Of a stretch of DNA of 64,000 nucleotides, positions 9,833-17,889 are shown in pieces. The notes under the pieces were generated by a model, which had not been told where the DNA came from, made no database searches, and was given only the letters and a program-made list of their open reading frames with translations. The DNA is taken from contig NC_012871.2 in NCBI RefSeq assembly GCF_000003195.3, positions 17,800,658 through 17,864,657 of the forward strand, written 5' to 3'. This DNA comes from Sorghum bicolor (Eukaryota > Streptophyta > Magnoliopsida > Poales > Poaceae). Each line of letters begins with the position of its first letter. Position 1 is the first letter of the stretch. A program made the position numbers and the translations under genes.

Positions 9833-9841
9833 CTATTTATA
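9833..9841 (-). promoter_or_regulatory. TATA box of the antisense gene (Tat-1)
   Basis: TATAAATAG on the minus strand lies about 70 bp upstream of the position that is the start codon in Tat-2. The same box, in the same setting (GTCCTATAAATAGTTCCTTC), is found in Tat-2 at 39515-39523. This supports a core promoter belonging to the captured gene. Confidence 0.55.
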
Positions 9842-10310
9842 GGACAAGATGGGCAAGAGCAAATCCGACTTATCTCTTTGCCGCCTCCGAGAAACCCGAG
9901 GGTACTCAGGTGGATGTGGTAACTGTTCGCACGGTAATCCAAGGATTGTGCAGGTGATTTGACGGGAAGCGGTCATTATCTGAAGATATTTTACTGTGCG
10001 CGATCTCCTGGTCGGTCCATCGGCGATATTCTATAACGGTCATCTTGCCGATGGGCGGATAGACGGGGGGTAACCGTTTTTTGCGAATATCCTGGTCAGA
10101 GCATCGACAGATCTTTATAACAGAATTGTTGCCGATGTACGACCAAGAAAGATGCCCGTTTTGGAAGTTAGGGATTTCGAGGAATCTGCGGAGGATTAGG
10201 ATCAGAGTTGTCCAGATTGAGGTTGTCGGTTACCAGATTAGGAGCATTAATTGCGGAGTAGGCATCATTACTGCAGAGAATTTCGGAGCATTAATAGTTT
10301 TATACTCCGA
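9842..10310. other. Non-coding stretch between the antisense promoter and the purine tract
   Basis: No coding frame is convincing here. The stretch is conserved in Tat-2 (39065-39514), with the recurrent ATCGGC/GCCGAT hexamer. It holds the likely upstream promoter region of the antisense gene and the left arm of a hairpin beside the purine tract. Confidence 0.6.
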
Positions 10311-10312
10311 AA
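10281..10312 (+). other. Conserved hairpin next to the polypurine tract
   Basis: The arms TTTCGGAG (10281-10288) and CTCCGAAA (10305-10312) are exact inverted repeats around a 16-nt loop. Tat-2 has identical arms (39033-39040 and 39057-39064) with a different 16-nt loop. Confidence 0.6.
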
Positions 10313-10324
10313 CTGGGGGGCATG
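10311..10324 (+). other. Polypurine tract of Tat-1
   Basis: AACTGGGGGGCATG lies immediately before the LTR start TGTTGACACCG. A G-rich tract here is where plus-strand cDNA synthesis is primed. Tat-2 has the matching C-rich tract CATGCCTCCC at 39021-39030. Confidence 0.75.
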
Positions 10325-11013
10325 TGTTGACACCGTTTTTGGGCACGTGTCCAGGATGGCAGGATAGGGTGGCAATACAATGCGGGTTGCTGATGAGGAT
10401 GGTTGCCGATGAGGGAGAGGTTGAATGTGACTAAGTCCACAGGCAGTAGTATGGTGCCGATGGCTGGGTGAAAAGGTCTGCCGATGACTATGGCAAGGGG
10501 ATTGCCGATGACGCGAAGGAGGAGTCCGGAAGCTGCCAGTTGTCATCTGGAGGAGTTTCGGTCTGTCACGAAGGATAGTTTTATTATTTCCTTAGTTATT
10601 TGCATCGTTTTGTATACAGATTCCGTGTAATTTGGAATTCGAATTCTAATCGTGTCTGGTCGTAGCTCTTTGAGCAGGGTATAAATATAAACCCTAGGAC
10701 CTTGTAATCAATATATCAAGAAATCAATCAAACACACGTTTTTACTCATATTCCAGCATCTACTTTTTCGACGACTTCGTCATACTTTTTCCTTTTGTTA
10801 CGAGTTCTTAGGAATTCGTCGACTTAAGCTCGGCGCATTCTTGAGTTCCGCGTGAATACCTCTTGGCCGTGACATCCGGGCGCATCGCTGTTGTTAGGAC
10901 TAAAGTATTCGAGTTATCACCTTTGCCGATAGTAAGGTCAAATCGGCTGGCACGCCTTAACGTTTGAATTGGGTATTAGCCCTTTGTGTTTGCAGATTAG
11001 TTTTGCATCAACA
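10325..11013 (+). repeat. 3' LTR of Tat-1 (689 bp)
   Basis: It begins TGTTGACACCG and ends TGCATCAACA, so it has TG...CA ends with an extended inverted repeat TGTTGA/CATCAACA. It matches the full LTR of Tat-2 (49993-50690, reversed). It contains a TATA box at 10680-10687 and several GCCGAT motifs. The 5' partner is outside the window. Confidence 0.9.
10680..10687 (+). promoter_or_regulatory. TATA box in Tat-1 LTR
   Basis: TATAAATA lies inside GGGTATAAATATAAACCC, about 355 bp into the LTR, where a Pol II start for the genomic RNA is expected. Tat-2 has TATAAATG at the matching place (50321-50328, minus strand). Confidence 0.6.
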
Positions 11014-11140
11014 ACAGATAAACTGTGCATTTAGTTTTTTGTTTTCATCTATATTTAATACTCCATACATGCGCCACAAGATTCGATGTGACGGGAAATC
11101 TTGAAAAGTTTTTGATTTTTGGGGTGAACTAAACAAGGCC
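11014..11140. repeat. Right half of a GGCCTTGTTTAGTT-type MITE, split by Tat-1
   Basis: The stretch ends GAACTAAACAAGGCC, the typical right end of the MITE seen at 12833-13163. It also holds the internal block TATTTAATACTCCATACATG. The left half must lie beyond the Tat-1 5' end. Confidence 0.6.
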
Positions 11141-11217
11141 TTACCCACATACTATAAACTTCATACATTGGACTTTGGAGCATGACTAAGATATACTACA
11201 AAGCTAAGTAATATATA

Positions 11218-11472
11218 CTCTCTCCAAACCCATAAAGAAAATCGTTTACGACAATGACACGGTCTTCAAAGCCTAATTTTGACTCTTTATTTCTATAAAA
11301 ATGTTTATTAAAAAATGGTATATGTATATTTTTTCAAAAGTATTTTTAAGACAAATCTATTCATATAGTTTTCACATTCAAACTTAACAACTTAAAAGTT
11401 ATTCATGATTTATATTTTCAATGTTTGACTCAAATCTTGTCTAAAATAACTTTTCTATGGCTATGGAGGGAG
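11218..11472. mobile_element. Stowaway-like MITE (255 bp)
   Basis: The ends are CTCTCTCCAAACCCATA and (reversed) CTCCCTCCATAGCCATA, flanked by TA on both sides (11216-11217 and 11473-11474). The CTCCCTCC terminal motif with a TA duplication is the Stowaway (Tc1/Mariner-derived) signature. It has no coding capacity. Confidence 0.7.
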
Positions 11473-11688
11473 TACAACTTTTAACTGAAGCTGTTATTTT
11501 TTGGTATATAGAGTGGAACTGCATTTCTCATATGAGCAGCCTTTTTTTGGCTTTTCAAGTTATAAAAAAAATTGTTCATAAGATTATTGAAGCACTTCGT
11601 GGTGGCGTTATAGAGTGCAAGCCCATTTTATATAAAAAGAGCTTTGCTGTGGTACACCCAAATAACTATGAGCCGTCGATCTAGAGGA

Positions 11689-11768
11689 CTTTCATCAAAT
11701 ATTACCTCCTAGGAGGTAATAGAAGGGGGACTTTCATCAAATATTACCTCTTAGGAGGTAATAGAAGA
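11689..11768. repeat. Two tandem 40-bp units, each with a palindrome
   Basis: The unit GGACTTTCATCAAATATTAC continues through CTCCTAGGAGGTAATAGAAG and occurs twice. The first copy holds a perfect 22-bp palindrome at 11700-11721; the second has one change in the arm. Confidence 0.8.
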
Positions 11769-11771
11769 AAG

Positions 11772-11773
<2 letters not shown>

Positions 11774-11827
<54 letters not shown>
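11774..11827. repeat. (TA)n microsatellite, about 26 units
   Basis: Uninterrupted AT alternation lies inside the TIR element. It is likely polymorphic in length. Confidence 0.95.
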
Positions 11828-11830
<3 letters not shown>

Positions 11831-12507
11831 TAAATAGGTAAAATATCTTCAATTAGATCTAGTTTCCATATTGGTTAGATCATGGACGATGTAAATTGTA
11901 ATTAACATGATGGACATAATTATTACTATTTTTGTGACCTGACATGACATGGTAATAAAGTAATAAGGTGTGTTTTTTTGCCTTTTTTGTAACGTTTTTT
12001 TCACACACCTTCGTGCGTAAGTCACTTGCTAAAAAAATTAGGGTTTCAATTTTGGTTTGAGAAATATTCGGCAACCACTAAAATTACTGAATTTTACGAA
12101 TTTCGATAAAAAACTCAGTGAATTTTGTAAAATATTTTTAGATCTAGACAAAATATTAGCACAATTTATGAATCTACTATACATATATTAGTTTAATACA
12201 AAACATCCATGATTATCCTTTTTTATAATAAAGAGCGCTTCCTTCCACACATAACACATAGAAAACAAATAACATGTACTTAATCGAAGTGATAAATGCA
12301 TGCATGCATGCATAACATTCCATTCTTAATTGTATGCGACTTCTTGGAAGGATTTGTTTTTTTTAATTGTTGCCTTGATTTTTACTTTTTAGACATTTTA
12401 ATTACTTATAAAATATTTTAGCTTTAAAAATCAAGGGCTATGATTTAATAGAATTCTTACCTCCTATAAGGTAAGGGGTGTACCATAGCAAAGCTCATGT
12501 AAAAAAT

Positions 12508-12832
12508 TGTTCTGAGCAGTCTGTTATAGAGTGCAAGCCTATTTTAATCATCATGAGAATGATATTATGTTTCTTTCTTCAGTCTGAGATTAAATGAGAA
12601 ATAGCTCTTGCATATATTCTTCAAAACCATGACACGCTGGCGTTGATCCAGTGAATTCTCCTTGTCCACAGATTGAAGAAACCAGTGTTTTTCACTAACA
12701 TTATGCATCTTTTTACAAGTGTCCTCGACATATATTTGATTGATTCAAAATAGCAATTTGACCACATCACCACATGTCCGTACTTGCTACAACCGTCAGA
12801 TAATGAACAGTGGATTTGCCAAGTCATGTTAA
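12508..12832. other. Intergenic DNA, nothing recognised
   Basis: It includes a second copy of GTTATAGAGTGCAAGCC (about 12529-12545) that matches the left flank of the TIR element (about 11608-11624). There is no coding frame I would support. Confidence 0.6.
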
Positions 12833-13163
12833 GGCCTTGTTTAATTCACTCTGAAAATCAAAAAGTTTTCAAGATTCCCCATCACATTGAATTTTGTGGC
12901 ACATGCATGAAACATTAAATATAGACGAAAACAAAAACTAATTATACAGTTTAGCTGTAAATCACGAGACGAATCTTTTGATCCTCGTTAGTTCATGATT
13001 GGATAATATTTGTTACAAACAAACGAAAGTGCTACAGTTTACCTGTAAATCACGAGATGAATCTTTTAAGCCTAGTTACTATATGATTAGATAATATTTG
13101 TTAAATAAAAATGAAAATACTACAATTTCAAAAACTTCTCAGTTTTCGGAACTAAATAAGGCC
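12833..13163. mobile_element. MITE with GGCCTTGTTTA ends (331 bp)
   Basis: It starts GGCCTTGTTTAATTCAC and ends AACTAAATAAGGCC, an inverted-repeat pair. The inside carries an 88-bp tandem duplication containing CTGTAAATCACGAGA (12953-13040 and 13041-13128). This family is very common in sorghum-like genomes. There is no coding capacity. Confidence 0.65.
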
Positions 13164-13164
13164 A

Positions 13165-13405
13165 CGTCACCGGACATTCATGCCACGGCGCGGCAATGCC
13201 GCACCATAAATCTTGCGTGTCCGTGCGCGAGCTTGCACGCTGCTGCATGCTGTACGTGTGTGAGTGTTGCGGAGTGTGTTGGAACTGTGTCGCGTGTGAC
13301 AGTGTGTTGGGGTGCAGGGTTCTACATGTGAGTGTTGCGTGTGAGTGTGTTGCGTGTGTGAGTGTGGGGCTGTTTGCGTGGGTGAGTATGTTGGGGCGTA
13401 GGGTT
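13165..13405. repeat. GC-rich patch grading into GT-rich low-complexity repeat
   Basis: The run GTGTGAGTGTTGCGTGTGAG and its variants repeats irregularly from about 13255. It sits as a GC island in AT-rich surroundings. Apparent frames across it follow from composition. Confidence 0.6.
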
Positions 13406-13429
13406 GATTTCGTTTTAAAATAATTGAAG

Positions 13430-13860
13430 TTTATGTTTTTTAAAAAATAATATTGACTAAAATATATAGTATAAAGTATTAATATTTATAGTATATAATT
13501 AGTATTATTAAAAAATTAATCTAATTTTTTAACAAATTTATTTAAAGATTTACATATTATATATATTTTTATAAATCGAGTTAAACTTGTGATATGGGAA
13601 AAAAATGACAATTAATTTGGGACTAAAGTACTCTGGTTTTAAGGTACATGTGATCGCGTGTGGCATAACAATAACAGGGCAAATAACTTTGACTCGATTT
13701 ATAAAAATTATATGTAATATATTTAACTTCTAATAAATTTATTAAAAACTAAATTTAGATATCTATCTGATGATACTAATTTTATGTTATAAATAATAAT
13801 ATTTAGTAATATATATTTAGTCAAAGTTATATTTTAGAAAACAAAAATAACAGATATTTA
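13430..13860. repeat. Inverted pair of Stowaway-like internal sequences
   Basis: The left arm (about 13430-13590) reads TTGACTAAAATATATAGTAT and ends ATAAATCGAGTTAAACTTG. The right arm (about 13685-13850) starts ACTTTGACTCGATTTATAAA and ends ATATTTAGTCAAAGTTAT. The arms are imperfect reverse complements about 95 bp apart, so the transcript could fold. Confidence 0.5.
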
Positions 13861-14100
13861 GGCCTTGTCTAGATCTAAAATTTTTTAGATTTTGACACTG
13901 TAGCTTTTTCATTTTTTATTTAATAAATATTATACAATCATAAAGTAACTAGGTTTAAAATATTTGTCTCGCAATTTATAGACAAATTATATAATTAGTT
14001 TTTATTTATATTTATATTTAATGGTCCATATATGTATCGTAAGATTCAATATGATAGAAAATTTTAAAAAATTTTTGGTTTATTGGGCGAACTACAAGGC
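13861..14100. mobile_element. GGCCTTGT-type MITE (240 bp)
   Basis: It starts GGCCTTGTCTAGATCTAAAA and ends GGCGAACTACAAGGC. The interior matches the other copies (TATTTAATGGTCCATATATG, AAGATTCAATATGATAG). Confidence 0.6.
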
Positions 14101-14149
14101 TTAGAAATGCAGAGGCAGCATAGCACGGCACCACAGCACACGGCGTGAA

Positions 14150-14373
14150 ATTCTTTTAGTTTTGAGTATTATAGTATTTTTATTTTTATTTGGCAAATAT
14201 TACCTAATTATGAACTAATTAGACTCAAAAGATTCATCTCGCGATTTATAGTCAAACTGTACAATTAGTTTTCGATTTTGTCTATATTTAATGCTCCATG
14301 TTTGTGTAGTAGGATTCGATGTGATGATAAATCTTGAAATTTTTTTAATTTTTGATGAACTAAACAGTAGCCT
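14150..14373. mobile_element. GGCCTTGT-type MITE, left end missing
   Basis: It shares the interior (TTCATCTCGCGATTTATAGTC, ATTTAATGCTCCATGTTTG) and the right end GATGAACTAAACAGTAGCC with the family. No clear left terminus is seen. Confidence 0.5.
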
Positions 14374-14676
14374 AGCCGCATAGTAGCAGCAGCAGCACTG
14401 CGGCTACTTCTAGTCCGCTGCTGCACAGCACTCTCTTCTTGTTATTTTTTCTTTCAAAAAATAATTTTGATTAAATATATATTAAAAAATATTAATATTT
14501 ATAATACAAATTAGTATTATTAAATAGATATTTAAATCTAGGCTTTTAATAATTTTTTTGGAGTTTGAGATAATTATTATATAATTATGAATTAATTAGG
14601 CTTAGTTTATCCAATTATTTGTGAGATAAATTTTGTAAATCTAATTAATTTATGATTGAATAGTAATTATCAAATA

Positions 14677-14906
14677 CTTCCTCTGTCCCTTTTTAATTGT
14701 TATTATTGGTTGTGCCAAAAGTTTAACTCGATTTATAGAAAATACATGTAACATTTGTATCTCCAAATAAATTTGTTAAAAAACTAGATTCAAAAATCTT
14801 TCTAATGATACTAATTATATATTATAAATAATAATATTTTTTTAATATATAATTATCGGTAGTTATTTTTTTAAAGCGCAAGCAACAATTAAAAAAACAG
14901 AGAGAG
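14677..14906. mobile_element. Stowaway-like MITE (230 bp)
   Basis: The ends CTTCCTCTGTCCC... and ...ACAGAGAGAG are imperfect inverted repeats flanked by TA. The interior resembles the inverted pair at 13430-13860 (GTTTAACTCGATTTATAGAA). It is non-coding. Confidence 0.6.
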
Positions 14907-15044
14907 TACAAACGATAGTGGCACAATAACCAAAGACAAAAAAAAAATTAAACAAGACTCTAGTGCTGTGCGCACGTCTGTGTGCTGGCTGCGGCACAGC
15001 ACGCGGGCCAGCTGCGCCTGCTGCTTACCGCTACAATGTCTATC

Positions 15045-15195
15045 GTTTTTTTCTCAAAAATAACGTTGACTAAATATATATTAAAAAATATTAATATTTA
15101 TATTACAAAATTAATATTTTTAAATAGATATTTAATTATCTATTTTTTTAATAAATCTATTTGAAGTTATAAATATTAAATATATTTTCTATAAA
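15045..15195. repeat. Stowaway-like internal fragment
   Basis: ACGTTGACTAAATATATATTAAAAAATATTAATATT and the following AT-rich block repeat the interior of the 14677 element in the opposite sense. No termini are visible. Confidence 0.4.
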
Positions 15196-15239
15196 TTAAA
15201 TGAAAGTTGTTTGTACATACAACGTGACGTCTAACCTAC

Positions 15240-15480
15240 TTAGGCTGCCGCGCCGTGGTATGTGGCGCGACACTGCCGTGCTGTGAGCTGTGGCGCGACG
15301 AGATCTGCCACGTTAGTCGGCATGGCACTGTCGCGTCGTGAGCGTAAGCTATGGCGTGACAAGATCTGCCATGTCAGTTATGCACATCGACAGCGTGATA
15401 CGTCAGCAGCTCTACTGCGCCGCCATGTATGACGCAACAGTTTTAGAGTGCCACGCTATGGCTTGTGTCGCGACCAAAAG
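15240..15480. repeat. GC-rich patch with an imperfect duplication
   Basis: GCTGTGGCGCGACGAGATCTGCCACGTTAGT-type sequence recurs as GCTATGGCGTGACAAGATCT followed by GCCATGTCAGT, about 60 bp apart. The origin is unknown. The short open frame across it is not supported by any homology I recognise. Confidence 0.5.
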
Positions 15481-15569
15481 TGTTACTTTTGAAAATAAAA
15501 AAAATCAGTATCCAAATAGGAATTATTTTGAAAAGGATTAAAAATAAAAAAATCTGCCTGACAGCCTTA

Positions 15570-15788
15570 GACCTTGTTTAGTTCACCCTAAAATCTAAAT
15601 ATTTTTTAAGATTCTCCGTCACATCGGATCTTGCAACACATGCATAGAGCATTAAATATAGATAAAAATAAAAACTAGTTACACAGTTTATCTGTAAATC
15701 GTGAGACGAATCTTTTAAGTCTAATTACTCCATAATTAGATAATGTTTATTAAATAAAAACGAAAATACTACGGTGTAAACAAGGCCT
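15570..15788. mobile_element. ACCTTGTTTAGTTCACC-type MITE (about 219 bp)
   Basis: The left end ACCTTGTTTAGTTCACCC and right end GTGTAAACAAGGCC are inverted. The interior has CTGTAAATCGTGAGACGAAT, as in the 12833 copy. Confidence 0.65.
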
Positions 15789-16520
15789 TAGCTTGATGCT
15801 TGGGCACAGACACACTGGCGAAGGCAGGAGCATAGTCAAACAGAAGGCGACGATGCTCGACAGGTAGAAACTAGATCGCGCCAACAAATATCTCCCACAA
15901 GAAAAAAAAACATACACATCTGTGGAAATCATTCAACGGAGAAAAATATAGGGAGCTCTATGAGTTGAGAAGAAAATTTAATATTTTTTTATTTTTATAG
16001 TTCTTTTACCAAACTACTTTGGAGAGTTTTTTTTCTCTTTTTGCTAAAACTGAAAAATAGGCAGTTGTTTTACAAAAATTGTTAGAGAAGCTCTAGAAAC
16101 TTGATGGTGTTGCCCAATTTCCATATTAGCCAATTTTTGCGTATCAACTATATTATTTTCCACATGTTAAAGTTGAAACTCAATTTGCACCCGGGCACCC
16201 GGCACTGAACATGTACATCATTATATGGGCATAGAATTGTTTTATATAGCATACAGTGCTTAAAATTAAATTACCCATAGTGATACAAAAGATGATTAAA
16301 TTCTAATTAGTAATACTGGGATGGTTAAACACGACGGATACACTACGAACAAAGGAAGGCCATTAATTTCAAAGCAGAACACGTGATTAATGTCAGGAAG
16401 CCAATGGCATAAATGTAAGACAGAAACACGTGAACCAGCAGAAAACTGTCGCCGCATGTTTCACGTTTATCGTCGAAGGTAGTACATGTACATGTGGAAC
16501 CTAGTACGATGTATACCACC
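15789..16520. other. Intergenic DNA, nothing recognised
   Basis: AT-rich sequence without a supported gene, RNA or repeat boundary. Confidence 0.5.
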
Positions 16521-16522
16521 AG

Positions 16523-17090
16523 TCAAGCTGAATCCTTGGCCATTTGTCCTCCACTTGCGCATTGCTGCTCCTGCAATGCATGCATCTGCATCCCGGGAGG
16601 CCTTCTCGGCCAGCCACGGCCCTAAGCATGCTGCCATCGGCGAGGAGCTTCACCCGGTCGTGCAGCGACCTGTTGTTCAGATGAATTTTTTTTAAAAAAA
16701 ATTAACATGGTAGTACTTTTGTTTTTATTTAACAAATATTGTCTAATTATGGAATAACTAGACTTAAAAGATTTATCTCGCGATTTATACACAAACTGTG
16801 CAATTAGTTTTTGTTTTCATATATATTTAATCTTTTATGTATGTGCCGCAAGATTCGATGTGTTGAATTTTTTTTTGTTTTTGGGTGAACTAAACAAGGC
16901 CCGAGGCGTACTGGAAATGTTGGTTCGAGTTGTGGAAGAACGCCTCAGATCTCGTGGCCCACGACTACGTGCAGTGCTTCCTAGAGCACACGCGCCTCGT
17001 CTATGATGCTGCCATCAATGACTACCGGAACCTACCTGTCGTCGAGACGCACGTCCCAACTTCGGCTCAGCAAGAGGATTCCGTAACGGT
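16523..17090 (+). pseudogene. Possible decayed coding fragment split by a MITE
   Basis: Two short GC-rich stretches with coding-like codon use flank a MITE. The first (16590-16687) reads REAFSASHGPKHAAIGEELH. The second (16910-17075) reads FELWKNASDLVAHDYVQCFL and LVYDAAINDYRNLPVVETHV. I do not recognise the family. The stretches differ sharply in base composition from the AT-rich surroundings, which is the only reason to suspect a captured or relict gene piece. Confidence 0.2.
16690..16902. mobile_element. GGCCTTGTTTAGTT-type MITE
   Basis: The right end GGTGAACTAAACAAGGCCC and interior ATCTCGCGATTTATACAC match the family. The left end is eroded. Confidence 0.6.
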
Positions 17091-17199
17091 TGTTCGTTTG
17101 GCTGATAAGCTATAGTAGAAAGTATAGTTGGCTGATTTATTATAAAAAAAAGATACTGCTGAATGGCTAATAGATTCGGCTGATAAGCTTAAGCGAACA
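17091..17199. mobile_element. Short TIR element (109 bp)
   Basis: It begins TGTTCGTTTGGCTGATAAGC and ends GGCTGATAAGCTTAAGCGAACA, inverted repeats of about 22 bp. No duplication of flanking bases is clear. It is non-coding. Confidence 0.6.
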
Positions 17200-17889
17200 T
17201 GCTACACTGGAAGGCCATCATCTTAGCTATGTTGATATTTCTTAACGCCTACAGAAGTTAATATGCAAACTACGGAATTACTGTTATAGTTTTTATCCGA
17301 AACTAATCACGGTATCGTACTTACACGGGAAGCACACTACGTGAAAAACTTACTAAGAGAGCGCCCCCCCGACACAGCAGAGATACTTCTACTAGCTAAT
17401 TCATTCAAAGACAGCATAAGAGATAAAGTTGGAAATGGTAGAGACAGATTCTAATAGCTTTTAGGTCTATGACAAGATAAACTCTACTTCTACCCGCTTA
17501 CTTCGAGCACCCGAACATGGGGGATTACAAGAGACAGACAGTGCTTTGCATGTTCAAACTTTTGCACATGCGCCAAAATTTTCAAAATATCTGTCTTCTA
17601 AAATTCTTATCTAAAAAAACCTTGATAATAACTTTTCAAATTGACATTTTCAATATCTTCTAAAAATCCCTAAAAATAAAATACATTTTTAGAAACCTAT
17701 TTTGTCATCATTTCTCATTTTAAAAAATATCTATATACCTAAAAATATATTTTGTCAATAAAACCTTTATGTCTTTCTCTCTTGTTTTAGAAAATATTAT
17801 TTTTGTTTCTTTGTTTTGTTCTGAAGCAAATGAATCATGAATGTCCTTTTTTGTCTTGTTTTAGATGTAGGGAGGTATTGGAGATGATT
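17200..17889. other. Intergenic DNA, nothing recognised
   Basis: AT-rich sequence with a C7 run near 17365. No frame or repeat boundary can be supported. Confidence 0.5.

Larger units (their letters stand above)
6390..9841 (-). pseudogene. Antisense six-exon PMD gene in Tat-1 (decayed)
   Basis: A spliced gene reads against the retroelement. Predicted exons on the minus strand: exon 1 ending at about 9655 (donor GTCAGA), exon 2 9544-8087, exon 3 8010-7810, exon 4 7724-7361, exon 5 7284-7163, exon 6 7085-6390. Introns have GTAAGT-type donors and pyrimidine-rich AG acceptors. The exception is the exon 3 donor, which reads GC where Tat-2 has GT. Exons 2 and 3 are exact multiples of three, and exons 4+5 together are 486 bp, so the frame survives splicing. 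The product would be a PMD domain, then a Pro-rich linker, then a coiled coil. Decay: the ATG present in Tat-2 exon 1 reads TCAT here, and exon 4 has an in-frame TAG near 7510. A TATA box lies upstream. Function is unknown; PMD genes of plants are often captured by transposons. Confidence 0.75.
1..11013 (+). mobile_element. Ty3/gypsy Tat-lineage retrotransposon Tat-1 (5' end outside window)
   Basis: The order is gag-protease, RT, RNase H, archaeal-type RNase H, integrase, a long region with an antisense gene, a purine tract and an LTR, which is the Tat lineage layout of Ty3/gypsy elements. The 5' LTR and the gag start lie left of the window. Tat-2 (38550-50690, opposite strand) is a close relative and was used as the comparison copy. 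Pol is broken by a 98-bp deletion, and the antisense gene is also damaged, so this copy is not autonomous as read. The 3' LTR abuts a half MITE at 11014, so the element inserted into that MITE. Confidence 0.9.
11639..12498. mobile_element. TIR element, Mutator-like by 9-bp duplication (860 bp, non-coding)
   Basis: The terminal inverted repeats begin GAGCTTTGCTRTGGTACACC at both ends. Flanks are ATATAAAAA (11630-11638) and ATGTAAAAA (12499-12507), a 9-bp duplication with one mismatch. Subterminal TTACCTCCTAGGAGGTAA palindromes lie near the left end, and a degenerate copy (TTACCTCCTATAAGGTAA) is near the right end. No transposase is present, so it is non-autonomous. Confidence 0.6.

Noticed and set aside
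13098..13423. Short Cys/Val-rich frames across the GT-rich patch
   Set aside because: Explained by GT-rich low-complexity sequence.
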